A stretch of DNA of 64,000 bases. It comes from Perca fluviatilis (taxonomy: Eukaryota > Chordata > Actinopteri > Perciformes > Percidae). The stretch lies in the NCBI RefSeq assembly GCF_010015445.1, contig NC_053116.1, positions 4,105,568 through 4,169,567 on the forward strand. Reading direction: 5' to 3'. This document shows, in pieces, positions 1-15,037 of this stretch (its first letter is position 1; every line of letters begins with the position of its first letter). The notes below the pieces were generated by a model. That model was given only the letters and a program-made list of their open reading frames with translations, made no database searches and was not told where the DNA came from. The translations under genes were made by a program, and so were the position numbers.

Positions 1-59
1 TCCATGCTCCCATTCTCCCGATAAGACGTAGCATGCCAATCGAGGGATCTGGTGGAGAC

Positions 60-380
60 AAAGATGAAGTCCAGGTTTAGCCCCTCTATCGGCTCTGGGC
101 GTCTGTCTCATTACCATAATCTCTGCTTTCCATTATCAGCTGGAGAGAGGAGCTGACCCTCCTGATCCACCGGCCTGTCAAACTTTATTCTCCTCCATCC
201 TCATTGTGTTGCCATCCTAAATGAGCGTGGAGCTGCTGCAAGCATGCAATGCCGGCCCAGCGATGCTGCAGCGGCGGCCCGGACACTGCCGGCGATGGCT
301 GGGCCATTTACATGTCCAATTATTGGGGAGCTTCGTTCTCAGCTCTGCTTTTCAAAGCTGCTCTCAGGTGACCCAGTTTT
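60..380. promoter_or_regulatory. Candidate conserved non-coding element 1
   Basis: A repeat-free, balanced-composition block containing ATTA cores (TCATTACCATAATC, CCATTATCAGCTGG, CCAATTATTGGG), an E-box CAGCTG and a GC-rich core. This texture is typical of vertebrate developmental enhancers next to Pax genes. No alignment was possible; it is a guess from composition and motif density. Confidence 0.3.
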
Positions 381-1094
381 TTATTGAGTCTCTACTCTGG
401 CAAGAACACTTAAAATGCATATTATTCAAGTGCAAATGAAATGTTACTGCCGAAACACAGGCATGAAGAGGATTCTTCATTCTCATCTGCTTATTCTATG
501 ATCAGATGTTACCAAATAATTAATGGTGCTAGAACAGCTGACTCTATATACACTTTCAACACTTAATAATAATAATAGAAAAAAGATGTTCACAGGGAGG
601 TCTGTAGATTATTCAGAGTAACGGGCTCATGTCTCTGGAAAGACACATTTCTGTTGAATTTTCATTTTCTTTCTGCGAGCGCCACAATCTTTATCTCATC
701 CTGCTACTTGGCACACCCACAGAAACTGATCATGTCAATACTTGACTTGTTTGGTATCATGAGATCATCCAGTTAAAGGCTGAGTTGTGATTTCCTTTTT
801 TTTTTTAGAAACATATTTTATTTAGATTTCCAAAATATATTGACCCACATGATATGCATTTCGCACAACAACAATACTAAGCTAAGGAGTCCTAAAGTAT
901 TTACTCAGATAACATTGGTTGTTGAGTTAGATTAAGTGGTTTTGGTAGTAAGGTGATTCAAAAAGAAGATAGAAATAGGTAAAAACAGGAAACAACAAGC
1001 CTTTCGTTTTCTTGCTCCGATGTCAAATCCATGCGGTGTGGGCTGACAGAGAGCGAAATTACTTTGAGGCCAGGAAGCCTCATTTTCACTCCCA

Positions 1095-1372
1095 TCCCTC
1101 CCCCTCTCCCTCCCTCCCTCCCTCCCTCCTCTGCCCCTCTCCTCCCCTAAATCCAGCAGCATGTGGAGGGAAAACAAATAGAGTCCATCCTGTCGCAGCA
1201 GCACCCCGAGGACTCAGAGGTGCCTTTTGGAAAGTGATCCCAGCCCACTGCAGCGGCCTCAAGTGTTGTCACGCTGAGTTAGTGCCAAATTGCTTTGCAG
1301 CATCCCCCTCCCCCTCCCCCACCCCACCCCCACCCCACCCTCCCTCACACGCACACACACACACCACATCCC
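1095..1372. repeat. Low-complexity C/T and C/A tracts
   Basis: CCCTCC-type pyrimidine tract at about 1095-1145 and a CCCCCACCCC/CACACA tract at about 1300-1372. They create long open frames rich in Pro/Ser that have no coding support. A normal-complexity block lies between them. Confidence 0.8.
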
Positions 1373-1504
1373 TCCACCAACCTACCAGCAACAAACAAGA
1401 CATATACTGTATATGGAGGCTCTCTTTAAAGACGTGCACGTGTATAAGTGTATATGTTCTTTACCTTCGCTTTTTAAGAAATCAAATCTTTGCTGGGACT
1501 AAAT

Positions 1505-1745
1505 GGTGAAAGAAATGATTTAATTAATGCAGCAGCATGTCCTGCGGCCACATGTAATCCTTTGAGAATTCTCTAGTGGGAGCTTTCAAGAGGGGCAGCT
1601 AGGGGGGTGGGGGGGATACAAAAAGATATTCTCCTAGACCCTCCTCAAGTGGCCTGTAATGGGAGCCTCGCACTAATCCCATAATTCCTTGTTTAATTAA
1701 ACTACAGAGCCAACCCTGTATGTCTAAGCCAGTTTGATTGGCCTT
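1505..1745. promoter_or_regulatory. Candidate conserved non-coding element 2
   Basis: Contains two exact TTAATTAA palindromes (1520-1527 and 1693-1700), which are paired-class homeodomain dimer-type sites, with ATTCCTTG, CCTTTGAG and CACATG motifs between them. No known repeat is visible. The motifs are seen; enhancer function, possibly autoregulation by a homeodomain factor, is inferred. Confidence 0.33.
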
Positions 1746-2097
1746 TTCTTTCTTACTTTACCAACAAATGGCCAACTTCTGCACACACTGAACTCATACA
1801 AAGAAACAAACAAATTGCCCTCCACTCTCTAGTCAATACCCAGAATTCTCCACACCACAACACAAATACATTTACATATACAAATATATACCTGCACATT
1901 TGCAAACCTCTGCTCCACTTAGGACCGCTCTATTACACATCTGATATATCAGAAGCTAAAGCCTCTGTACTCGTGCAGTCACAGGAATCTTCACACTGTG
2001 TGAGATCGAATGATCATGATGCCTGCTGAATTATACACTTACAATGAGTGCGATGATAACGAGTTAACACAATTCCTTTTAATGCCAATAATTATTG

Positions 2098-2185
2098 TGT
2101 TTTTTTAGATTATTTTTGGCCATTTTTAGGCCTTTATTTATATAGGACAGCTGAAGTCAGGTGAGACCCCCAGGCGCCTGGTGAA
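2098..2185 (-). mobile_element. 5'-truncated tRNA-SINE tail
   Basis: On the minus strand it reads CAGCTGTCC...AAAATGGCCAAAAA, the same 3' tail as the fuller SINE copy at 51095-51267. Only the tail is left. Confidence 0.5.
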
Positions 2186-2334
2186 TATTCTTGACAGCAT
2201 TGGTCATTGTTTTGGATTGTTGCAACAATAATAAACATTTGCATAAAGCAAGCATATTTGTCCGCTCCCATGTTGATCAGAGCATTCAAACTTTAATTTT
2301 TACTAGTACATTTAGAACAGATTAAAGATTATTA

Positions 2335-2432
2335 AAGGGATTAATCGCGAGTTAAATATTCACAATCATGCAATTAATCGTGATTAAATATTTTGTATAG
2401 ACAGCCCTACCTTGATAGACAGCCCTACCTAC
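2335..2432. mobile_element. hAT-type terminal fragment
   Basis: Contains GGATTAATCGCGAGTTAAAT, GCAATTAATCGTGATTAAAT and TATAGACAGCCCTACC, resembling the end of a common fish hAT element (ATCG repeats and a CAGCCCTA terminus). The last 18 bases (TGATAGACAGCCCTACCT) are a second, tandem copy of the terminus. No partner end is visible. Confidence 0.45.
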
Positions 2433-3686
2433 AATGTAAATGAAAAAAACTGAATGCAGACAGAGACGTCATTAACTCACATCACCCACCTGCACAGTTC
2501 TCACATTTTAAAATGCATCACATCAAAAAGCCATAGAGCCGGCTGTTACGGCCACAGCAAACAAACACGACTTAAATGTGACCGTCAATCTGTCGAGGAA
2601 CACCAGACCCGAGGATTAGTTAGAAGCAAATTAAAGTTTATTCACAACTTAACTATTATTGATTAAACCAAAACTATGGGAGTCTGGAGGTCTGGCCAAA
2701 AAGAACAAAAGAAGGGAGGAAGCCTGAGGCAACCCATCAAGGGCCGTCGGACCTAGAACTACCCCCCCTATACTGAAGATTAGTGACTAACTAACAGAAA
2801 TAAAGACGCAAAAACTAGACTACCAGACCTCCATCCTCAAAGCAATAAAACACAAAAGAAGACAACAGAAGATGAAACGAGAACACCTGAGATGAACAGA
2901 GAGGAAGAAGAGAGCAGGGCAGGGAGCGCATCACACCGGCATTTACATGCTCCATGCTTTTTCATTTTACCACCAACTTAAAAATAAGTGCTAACACTGT
3001 TACATTGGTGTATTTAGTGTAATTTCAGCCATATTTTGATTGAATAGTTTGCTGACATGGGTGGCATTGTGGGATTTTAGTCTTAAATGTGGTTTTGGTC
3101 TCCAAAGGCCATCATTGCTTTATGTGCAAAAGTTAACAAAAGTACGCCCACCCGGACTATATATAGGTGCAGGACACAAGAACATGTATAAGACTGAGAA
3201 ACTGATGGCATGGCTTTATATGACTCAGATTGAGATAGAGGAGCAAACATTTCCACAACGTTCTCTTGCCATTGTCATATTTCATCCAAACAGCCCACAA
3301 TCACAGCGCAGGGGGCCTTTATAAACATTTTCATTTAGATACTATATATGGCCATCAACAATCTATGTATTTGCATCTGTAACTGCGTCTCTATGTATGC
3401 TAAATTCACAGCATGAGACTGTTGCCTGTTGACATCCGTTTGAAGACTGTGAACACCCATACAGGTCATTTCAGTTATTTTGTCTGATTAGACTCTGCTC
3501 CGTTTGAAGGTGAGCTGGAGCTTAGATGGGAGTTTTTTAGGTCACAAATCTTTTTCTACCAATAACAATGAAACAACTTTTGTTCTGCCCTAAAAGGTGC
3601 AACAAAGCTCACAAGAGACTCAGGAAGATGTCAGTCAATCAGTCTATACATACCCATACAGTCAGTCAGACAGATTAACTGAAAAC

Positions 3687-3775
3687 CAGGGATGCACCAG
3701 ATCCAGGATTCGGATTCGGCCGAATATTGGGCTTTTTGACGGGGTTTGGTTTCATCATCCAGAAGGCCACAGTTC
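3687..3775. mobile_element. Solo hAT-type end
   Basis: CAGGGATGCACCAGATCCAG followed by GATTCGGATTCGGCCGAATA. This is a recurrent fish hAT terminus; no opposite end was found within the intron. Confidence 0.45.
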
Positions 3776-4129
3776 AAATCAAGAGGCAATGGGGTGTCTG
3801 CTTTGCCTTTTTTTAATGTTCTGTGTTTGTAAATGCTTCTGATATTTGGAAATGGTATGCCTGACAGCCAGTGACATAAGGCAGGCCTGCTTGGTTATTC
3901 CGGGGAATGATTGTAAAGATTTACAAAGAATATGTTTAGGGCATTTCCTCTCTAACTGGGACGTTTTGGGACCGATTGGTGGGATTGGTGCCAATGAGGT
4001 TTAACCATGTATCCAGCTAATTTATATAGCTCCCGAGCTAGAACAGTTGACTTAATTTAATATTGTATGTGGCGTTTTCTTTTGCGGGGTGCAAATGTTC
4101 CACCAAAACACATTCCTTCCTGAGACTAT

Positions 4130-4262
4130 TTGGCAGAGCCACCGCACCGCCGCTGCGTCCGGAGCTTAGTGCCGCCCAAGGCGATTGTGATTGGTTTAAA
4201 GAAATCCCAGAATGTATGTGTGGTTTAGTCAGACCTTACCCCACAGCGCTGTGGAGATAGAG
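4130..4262 (+). repeat. Dispersed repeat family, copy 1
   Basis: GCGATTGTGATTGGTTTAAA, then ATCCCAGAAT, CAGACC and CAGCGCTGTG. The same blocks occur at 41944-42090 and, inverted, at 13862-14015. The family is common in fish; its class is not recognised. Confidence 0.55.
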
Positions 4263-7781
<3,519 letters not shown>

Positions 7782-8588
7782 TAAATATGCAGTTTTGTTA
7801 GAATGTCAAACATTCACTCAAACATTTGATTCTAAAATTCAACAGCAACATCTATTTTTAGAAACACTAAGAGACTGATCCTTGGCTTTGGTCTTGTCAG
7901 ATTTCTTTGTCTTACCAGTTTGGGCCACAGATCCATTTAGACAATATTTCTAGCATGTGTCCGTGCTCCATGCATTTCTGCCCTAGTTTCAGTTTTCCGA
8001 TGAAGAGCAGCGTACAGCCTCTTCCCTGAACTTTGTCTCATGCAGAGACTACTGTCAGTCCCGAGCAGGGCTCTGTGTCTGTCAGACGGTCTGAATGAGA
8101 TACTGCCATACAGCAGAGCAATAACATAATGCACAGCCGATGTATATAGGGCAGGTGGATTAAATAATGTGACTTTATTAGTCTTTATTAGTTATATTTT
8201 GAATGTGCAGAAAGTTTAAACATGAGCAGACATCTTGCTAAAAACATCTGAGCTATTACAGTCTGGGGGTTTATAAATTAATTAATGTATCATTGACGTG
8301 AACAGGTGCCACATTTAAAGAGGTTACTTCCCCGCAGAGTAGACAAAAAAGAGGAGGAACCATGCCTACATTTGTGTGTTAACTCAGCAGGGATAACGTT
8401 AATGGGAAAAACTGATCTACAGGAGAATACATTTCCAGCATAAATTGATGCAGAAAAGGCAGAAATTGGTCAGAATGCAGGAAATGAAGTGTTAAAAGCT
8501 TAACATTGTCTGTGGGAGGACCCAAGACCCCCCACCTAATATGTGTCCCATGACTGTTGAAAAAATGCCTATTCCTTTGGGTTGCCAG

Positions 8589-9585
8589 CAGAGGTGTCAA
8601 GTAACGAAGTACAAATACTTTGTTACCTTACTTAAGTAGACATTTTTGGTATCTATACTTTACTGGAGTAATTATTTTACAGCAGTCTTTTTACTTCTAC
8701 TCCTTACATTTTCACGCAATTATCTGTACTTTCTACTCCTTACATTTTAAAAATAGCCTTGTTACTCCTATTTCAGTTCGGCTTGTTTTCATTCCGGCTT
8801 GTCATCGTTCAAAAAAACACACACACACACACACACACAAAAAAAACTATCCAGATAAATCGCGCCATCCGGATAGAGTGAATTTGATTGTGGTTGGATG
8901 AGAAGTATAAACATATACCATTCCGACACCCTATTGGTTTGTACGCGATCCATCGCACCTGCACAGACCCGGTGCTAATACGGCACCGGTGCCTTAACGA
9001 CCGTTATCTACCGGACCGAATAGCAACGCAGATTTCGGTGCCTTATTTAGGTGCCATGTAAATGACTGCGCTTCTCTCTGATGCTCTGAAAACGGACGTT
9101 AGAGGGAACTGAAACATCGCCGCACGGGACACTAGTTAACACTACACTTGGCAGCAGGTAACGTTAGCCTACCGTTAGCTAGCAGCTGGAGTAAACACGG
9201 TTAAAATGCTGACAGCTAAACGGTGTAAAAGTGTGTCTGTATTTCACTGTAACACCAGACTGTAGCTGCCATGGTCTGAAAAACACAGAAGAGATGTGTC
9301 ACCTTTTTCAGCCCTTCTGAGTTTGCACGTATGATTTTAATATAACGTTATAGTCATTATGGCCTTTAGAAAAATGTTTTTTTGTGGAGGTGGGGTAGTG
9401 CACTATAGGCCCCTGTGGGGTGGGCTAAGCTTTTGTCCTTTTTTCCCCTTTTGAAACCAGTACTTTTACACTTTTACTTGAGTAAAAAGCTTGAGTTGAT
9501 ACTTCAACTTCTACAGAAGTATTTTCAAACCCTAGTATCTATACTTCTACTTGAGTAATGAATGTGAATACTTTTGACACCTCTG
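8589..9585. mobile_element. Non-autonomous hAT element, 997 bp
   Basis: Starts CAGAGGTGTCAAGTAACG and ends ACTTTTGACACCTCTG: inverted ends CAGAGGTGTCAA / TTGACACCTCTG. It is flanked by an exact 8-bp duplication GTTGCCAG (8581-8588 and 9586-9593). Subterminal sequences repeat ACTTGAGTAA-like and TACTTCTAC-like motifs on both sides. No transposase is present. A CA microsatellite lies inside (8817-8839). Confidence 0.9.
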
Positions 9586-9593
9586 GTTGCCAG

Positions 9594-10945
9594 GCCAGCT
9601 GTCATCTCACCAGTGATTTGAACTGGCAATCTTTGGGCCACTTGTCCACTTCTCTAAACTCTGGGCAACCAGACCAGGTGACCACCTATTATTATTATTT
9701 CTACTAGCCCTCTCAAATATAGCAAGCTAAAATCGGACGAGTTTAACCCTTTCAACCCCCTGTTTACTCTTGCTTGGCGACACTGTCAGCTGCTCCAGGA
9801 CTCTCTCTCTCATTGGCTATTGTAAAAGTACTGACACAAACATTATCGTAATCATCCAGATTTTTACTACCTAAATATCAAACATGTTTGGAATTTTCGG
9901 GGAGAACATCGATACCGAGTCAGGTCCTAGACCAGATTTCTCGCTGATTATCAGGGAAGGTTGAATTTGGCATCAAACCGTCGGATGCTCCTGTAGTCTG
10001 AGCCCGGCTTAACCTCTAGGACTAATAGCAAATATTTCGGGGGTTCCAATGTAGCCAGCGGATATCCAGATATTGGTTATGGAAGTGAGAATGTTGGAGT
10101 TTAGAGAAGATGTCTCTATAAACAGATATCTGCATATGAATGCAGATACATAAAAAAAAAAAAAAAAATCTTGTTCCGTTGCCTACAGATTCTGCATTCA
10201 AGCTGTTCTGTTAACCTCTATGATTATTATTGCAAAAGATGCCACATTACTTAAGAGACCAAGTTCCATATTTACCCACTGAGTTCAACTATTACTCACA
10301 CATACATACAGTATAATGCTAGAGACTGCCAGCTGTTCCCATCCCAGCTAAGAACCCTGTCTTTGATCTCTGTTGGCTTTTGACAGCTCCCCAGTGTCCC
10401 AGTACTGCTGGAGAAAATACTGTAGAGCTGTAACAACAGCTGTTAGGTGTTCAGCAGTGGGGTGGGGGGCACATTCCTCATGCATGTCTCACTCCCTGAC
10501 ATCTTGGCTGGAATCTGTATTTCCCACCACTTTCAAGCCCACCACTCACTGTAAAATTCACAGCGCATCACTAAAGTGTCTGAGGCTGTCTCATGGGAGC
10601 TTTAATCCACAACTGCAACGTGGATCAATCAAGACCCAGGAAAAACCCAGAGTGAGAAACCAGTATGGCATGGAAACAAGTCCACACTCTGTCAATTAGT
10701 TCTTATACCTGCAGACCTCAGAATTATCTACGCAGGTCATCTTACATCCACTGACACGTTTCACAGTTTTTCAAAGAGGAGCAGTTAATGTACAGTTGAC
10801 AAAACCAACCCAACTCAAGGTCCACTTTCTCACTTGTTCTGGAGCTTTCATTGCAGTCATTGCTTAGATGTTTGGACATCTATAGTTCCAGTGATGTTGC
10901 TAGATAACTTCCTGTCTGTATTTAAGTCAGAAAGGACGTAGTAAT
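9594..10945. other. Intron 5 stretch without recognised features
   Basis: Contains a poly-A run at about 10153-10168 and a short ATT run near 9690. No gene, RNA or complete transposon seen. Confidence 0.5.
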
Positions 10946-11135
10946 CAGGGCTCCAGACTGCGACCAAATGGTCGCATTTTGCGACCAAAATTTGAGAGTG
11001 TGCGACTGAATTTTACATCCAGTCGCACATGTACGACCAGTACATTTGCCCCCTTTTTTTACACGTTAAATGTCGAAACGTAGGTACCTGAGCGCGTAAG
11101 CGCAAGCTTATCTGTCCTCTCTGAAAATAGACAGA

Positions 11136-11992
11136 GGGCCTGATTTACTAACACTAGCGCAGTTTGCGCTGCGTCTGTTTATGCGAGTTCGGTAATAGCG
11201 CACGCTATGCTTCCACATTTTGCGTAGTATTTATCAACCCTGACACCCATCAGCCAATCAGCGTCTTTCTCCGCCCACTAGACCGTAAATTGCGCTGTAG
11301 CAAAGCGGTACTGGTGCTATGATATGGCTGAGTGCAGACTGCGATATCCCCACTGCTGATGCTATGACTGTTTGAAATGATCCTGATGCCAATATTTGTA
11401 ATGTAGCGAGGAGTTTAACAACTGCTGGAATGGGATGTGAACGCTGAATGGGAGATTCAATTTCATCTTTGATTTCTTCCAGTAACTCTAATATTTCATG
11501 GCTGTTTGATCTGTAACGCTAAATGATGTTGTGTTCACTGACAAAGTGTGATTCTTGTGTTAAAACATATTTTCAGCCTCGCCTATGTCTTCGTCTTGCT
11601 CAAATTACTGTTGCCATTTCACCAGCGGCATATAAAGGTCTACGAGGAAACTCGATTGCAGCTGGTTTAGACCTGCTTTTAAGAGGCGGAGAATTTCCCC
11701 CGCAGAATAGAGGCGCGCTCTAACTGACAGTCTTTATAAATACCACGGAATATATAATTAGGTGCACTTTGCGCTTATCCTCCCACCTTTCTGGGTGGAA
11801 CTCCCACTTTCCCCATGACCCTCCCACGAACGCATATTGAAAGAGCAACTTGTCTCTTCTCGCTCATGTGGCAGACAATCTGCGATTTTACCCAAGTGCG
11901 CCCTGTTTGTAAATAGCCCGCATCGGTTACGTCCGTCTTTGCGACCAATTAGCGCCTGGAAACAGGCGCAAACGGCTTGATAAATCTAGCCC
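11136..11992 (-). mobile_element. PIF/Harbinger element, copy A, with transposase remnant
   Basis: Ends GGGCCTGATTTACTAA and TTGATAAATCTAGCCC (imperfect inverted repeat), flanked by 3-bp AGA (11133-11135 and 11993-11995). Three-base duplications are usual for PIF/Harbinger. The minus strand between about 11650 and 11330 reads ILELLEEIKDEIES, then RSHPIPAVVKLLATLQILAS and GSFQTVIASAVGISQSALS, matching the N-terminal helical part of Harbinger (HARBI1-like) transposases. The catalytic part is missing. The same family occurs at 36144-36989 in the opposite orientation. Confidence 0.85.
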
Positions 11993-12273
11993 AGAGAGCG
12001 GTGCTCCGACACAAACACACACACTCGCACACACGCAGAGTTGCGATCGGCGCAAACTACGTCGGCTGTTTTGTTGAAGTCACAGTGAGTGATGCCGATA
12101 AGGTGGTTTCAAGTATGGTTACAGTTTTTAAAAACTTCACGCAGACAGCGTTTTCTGCAATATGATATTAAAAACAGTCACGGTGCTGTTGACGTTACAC
12201 TTCCTCTGAGACAAGCAGCAGGCTCAACTGTGTGCAGCTGTGCCCTGGTGACTGACTGACAGGCTGAGGGTGT

Positions 12274-12400
12274 AAGGCAAGGCAACTTTATTTCTACAGC
12301 TCCTTTCAGCAACAAGGCAATTCAAAGTGCTTTACATGAAACATTAAAGCGCAATTAAAAACGGTCATGATGAAAATAAGGCTAAAAAAGTTACAGTGAG
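12274..12400. repeat. Dispersed 'AAGGCAAGGCAACTTTATTT' repeat
   Basis: AAGGCAAGGCAACTTTATTT, then CAACAAGGCAATTCAAAGTG and CTTTACAT: a very common fish interspersed repeat, probably the 3' tail of a LINE or SINE. It lies inside the hAT at 10946-13053. Confidence 0.55.
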
Positions 12401-12639
12401 TAAGAAATAAATAATTATTCAATTTAATAGGTTGTAGGGACGGGTTTGGGAGGAGAGAGGGAGGGGTTTTATTTTTATTTTTGTTTAACTTCTTTAGAGT
12501 GTAACATATTCTAATAAAATAACAATGTAATAATAATAATAATGTTCTAAGTACATAGGATAAATAGGTTTGGAATTATTTTTACAACTGAAATAATTGT
12601 TTTGTAATTACAGAGGGAAAGTACCGAAAAAATGTACCG

Positions 12640-12712
12640 TTGGGTACTGGAACATAATTTCAGGTATCTGTACCAATATTGGTTCAGATACGAAAGGTAC
12701 CCAACCCTAAGG
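12640..12712. mobile_element. hAT-type end fragment
   Basis: GTACCGTTGGGTACTGGAAC then GGTACCCAACCCTA, resembling the TAGGGTTGGGTACC terminus of a common fish hAT family. Only one end is visible. Confidence 0.4.
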
Positions 12713-13149
12713 GTAGTAGCCTAAACAATGCATGTTTAATTTTAAGGTGAATTCATTGTAATTGTAGACTAGAGTTGGTATATTTTTTTTATATTTTGTT
12801 TACTGTCATTACAGCAATGGTGCCTTCTATGTTGCATCTTCAAACGTGACACTGAATTTGAAACAGCACATTGTAATTTCTGCATCTATTATCAAAGTAT
12901 TTATTATTAATACAGTGGAAATTAGTAGAAATGTGAATATTTGGTTAGCATGTTGATTTACGGTGTGTGCCCCTAAATTTTATGGTTGCGCCCCTAAAAT
13001 TTTCAGTAGGGGGCCACTGTGCTCCTTGTGAAAAAAGTTAGTCTGGAGCCCTGAGTAAACTCACTATCAATGCCCCCTAGAATTTACCCGACAATTATAA
13101 CACTTTCGTGTAGCAAACTTTGCTGAGAGTTCTCAGCTCCTACACACAC

Positions 13150-13330
13150 ACTAGGGCTGTTGGAACGAATTCCCAAAGTCAAATATAATTTGAATACTAA
13201 AAGGAATCAATACTAACTGAATGCTGAGATTCCTATTTGAATGTTTATTTTTTATAAATATGTTGGCTAAAGTTAGCGAATCTCCCTCTTCTCGCCTTGG
13301 CCTACCCGCGTGTGAAAAAAAAATGCTCAT
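13150..13330. mobile_element. Solo hAT-type end
   Basis: TAGGGCTGTTGGAACGAATT then AAAGTCAAATATAATTTGAA; resembles a fish hAT terminus. No second end found. Confidence 0.35.
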
Positions 13331-13494
13331 GTCATGTCACGTCTGATGAACAACAAGTTAACGGGAGTGAGAAACACAAGGCATTGTGAGGTCTTAGAGC
13401 ACAGAGCTGACGTTACCGTAGAGAGAGTAACATTAGTAGAGAGAGACTCATTAACGTGACACTGCAAGAAACAGGTGCTTATAAACCACTAACA

Positions 13495-13785
13495 TAGTAG
13501 TGACAGCAACTCTTCTTAAAACCCACCTCTTTTCTTTGGCTTTTAACACCAGGTAGAGTGTTGATCTTATGTGTATACTTGCATATTTTTATTGTGTGCG
13601 GGCAGTGCATTTTATTTTTTTTTAATTTATTCTACTTATTTAATTTTATTGCTTTTTATCTTTTATATTGGGTACCTCATCTTTTTATTTTGCTTTTATT
13701 GTGTTATCTATTCTGTTTTATCTTTTTGTGCAGCACTTTGGAAACCTTGCTAAATTGTGCTATATAAATAAAGTGGATTGGACAG
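13495..13785 (+). mobile_element. LINE 3' end (CR1/L2-like)
   Basis: Reads LLKTHLFSLAFNTR, the usual last residues of fish L2-like reverse-transcriptase ORFs, then a T-rich 3' UTR and GCAGCACTTTGGAAACC...TGCTATATAAATAAAGTGGA. The rest of the element is missing, as expected from 5' truncation. Confidence 0.65.
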
Positions 13786-13861
13786 CACCGTTTGGCTTAG
13801 TAATCAATGCCATTAACATAGTGGCTAACAATGGCTGTTACTCTGTTTATAGTCTTGCTTG

Positions 13862-14015
13862 TCCAGACCTTCCTCCACAGCACTGCGGATGAAGGTCTGT
13901 CGAGTCCACATAGCATTCTGGATGGGAGAAAAACGTGTTCTGGTTTATTGGCCTTTCTTTAAACCAATCACAATCGTCATGGGCGGTGCTAAGCTCTGGG
14001 CGGAGCCACGTGCCT
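13862..14015 (-). repeat. Dispersed repeat family, inverted copy
   Basis: Contains TTTAAACCAATCACAATCGT and GGGCGGTGCTAAGC, the reverse complement of the repeat at 4130-4262 (GCGATTGTGATTGGTTTAAA). Confidence 0.5.
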
Positions 14016-14307
14016 CTGCTAAATAACCTCGGGAAGGAACTTGTTTCGGTGGAACATGTGTATGTTTAAAAGTTGTTTTAGTCGTGCAACAGAAAACTCT
14101 GAACAGTTTTACCTTGCAGAGATCTGAGGAACAGTTAACCATAGTCCTCCTAAATCCACCGAAGATTTCCGGGGGCACCAGAGCAATCCCCAGAAGTGGA
14201 AAATCGTAGATATAGACTACTCCGTTTATGACATGTCGTTTCGGCTGAGCTTGCTAACATGATGTCATTCTGCTAACCGAGCACTGTTAGCCTTTACAGC
14301 AGAGCAA

Positions 14308-15037
14308 TAGAGAGCCAAAGTCACACCCTTCTGCTTCCGGTACATGGGACCTTAATTTGGAAAAAATAGGAACGAGAGTCAATGGAGAGATAATAATTAG
14401 TTTTTGATCCCGTTTGAATTGAGCCATGGATTACAAATATGATGTTCGTCAATTTAAAGCATTATTTTTCAAACGAAGAAAGTCTCCGTTCATTGTTAAA
14501 CTGTTGAAGTATAAGACTGTGAAAATACGTAATTAGAAAGACTACACACTTTAATGTCTCATGGATGACGTCTGGCTGAAGCTACGATGTCTGTGTGTAT
14601 CGTACCAGTGATGTAACGTGACTCTAATGAGCAGAGGATCTTGCTCGTTCTTTTGCTTCTCTGCTGAAAACACTTGACTGGATAAAACCCAGCAGTTAAG
14701 ATAACGTTACATGTGTTGTGGAACAGAGCTAAGCTAGCTAGCTAGCGAGCAAGTTGAGCATCAAGCTAGGTGACGTAAATTGTGTGAGACGAGAGATGTA
14801 GTTCACTGGGCGGTTTCACACAAAACTAAGTGGCACTACGACAAACCTACGGCTAACTGAGACTTTCTTCGGTTGAAAAATTATCTTTTAAATTGACGAA
14901 CATCATATGTGTAATCCATGGCTCAATTCAAACGGGATCAAAAAATTATTTGCCTCTCCCCATTCACTACCGTTCATATTTTTTCCGAATTAAGGTCCCA
15001 TGAGCTCCACAGGAAGGAGCATGACTTCGGCTCTCTA
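14308..15037. mobile_element. Foldback (long inverted repeat) element, 0.73 kb
   Basis: Left arm starts TAGAGAGCCAAAGTCACACC and holds TGGGACCTTAATTT, CAATTT and GAGCCATGGATTACA. The right arm carries the same blocks inverted (TGTAATCCATGGCTC, AAATTAAGGTCCCA) and ends TGACTTCGGCTCTCTA. The arms are about 180 bp and imperfect, around a 350-bp centre. Target duplication not clear. Class unknown. Confidence 0.75.

Larger units (their letters stand above)
10946..13053. mobile_element. Non-autonomous hAT element with nested Harbinger copy
   Basis: Perfect 14-bp inverted ends CAGGGCTCCAGACT (10946) and AGTCTGGAGCCCTG (ending 13053). The flanks share AGTAA (left ...GTAGTAAT, right AGTAAACT), a degraded target duplication. 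The left subterminal part repeats GCGACCA/GGTCGCA in both directions. A PIF/Harbinger element at 11136-11992 is inserted inside, so the hAT is the older of the two. No transposase frame is left. Confidence 0.82.

Noticed and set aside
1012..1509. 165-residue open frame, Pro/Ser/His-rich
   Set aside because: Arises from C/T and C/A tracts; no domain, no splice context, no homologous pattern.
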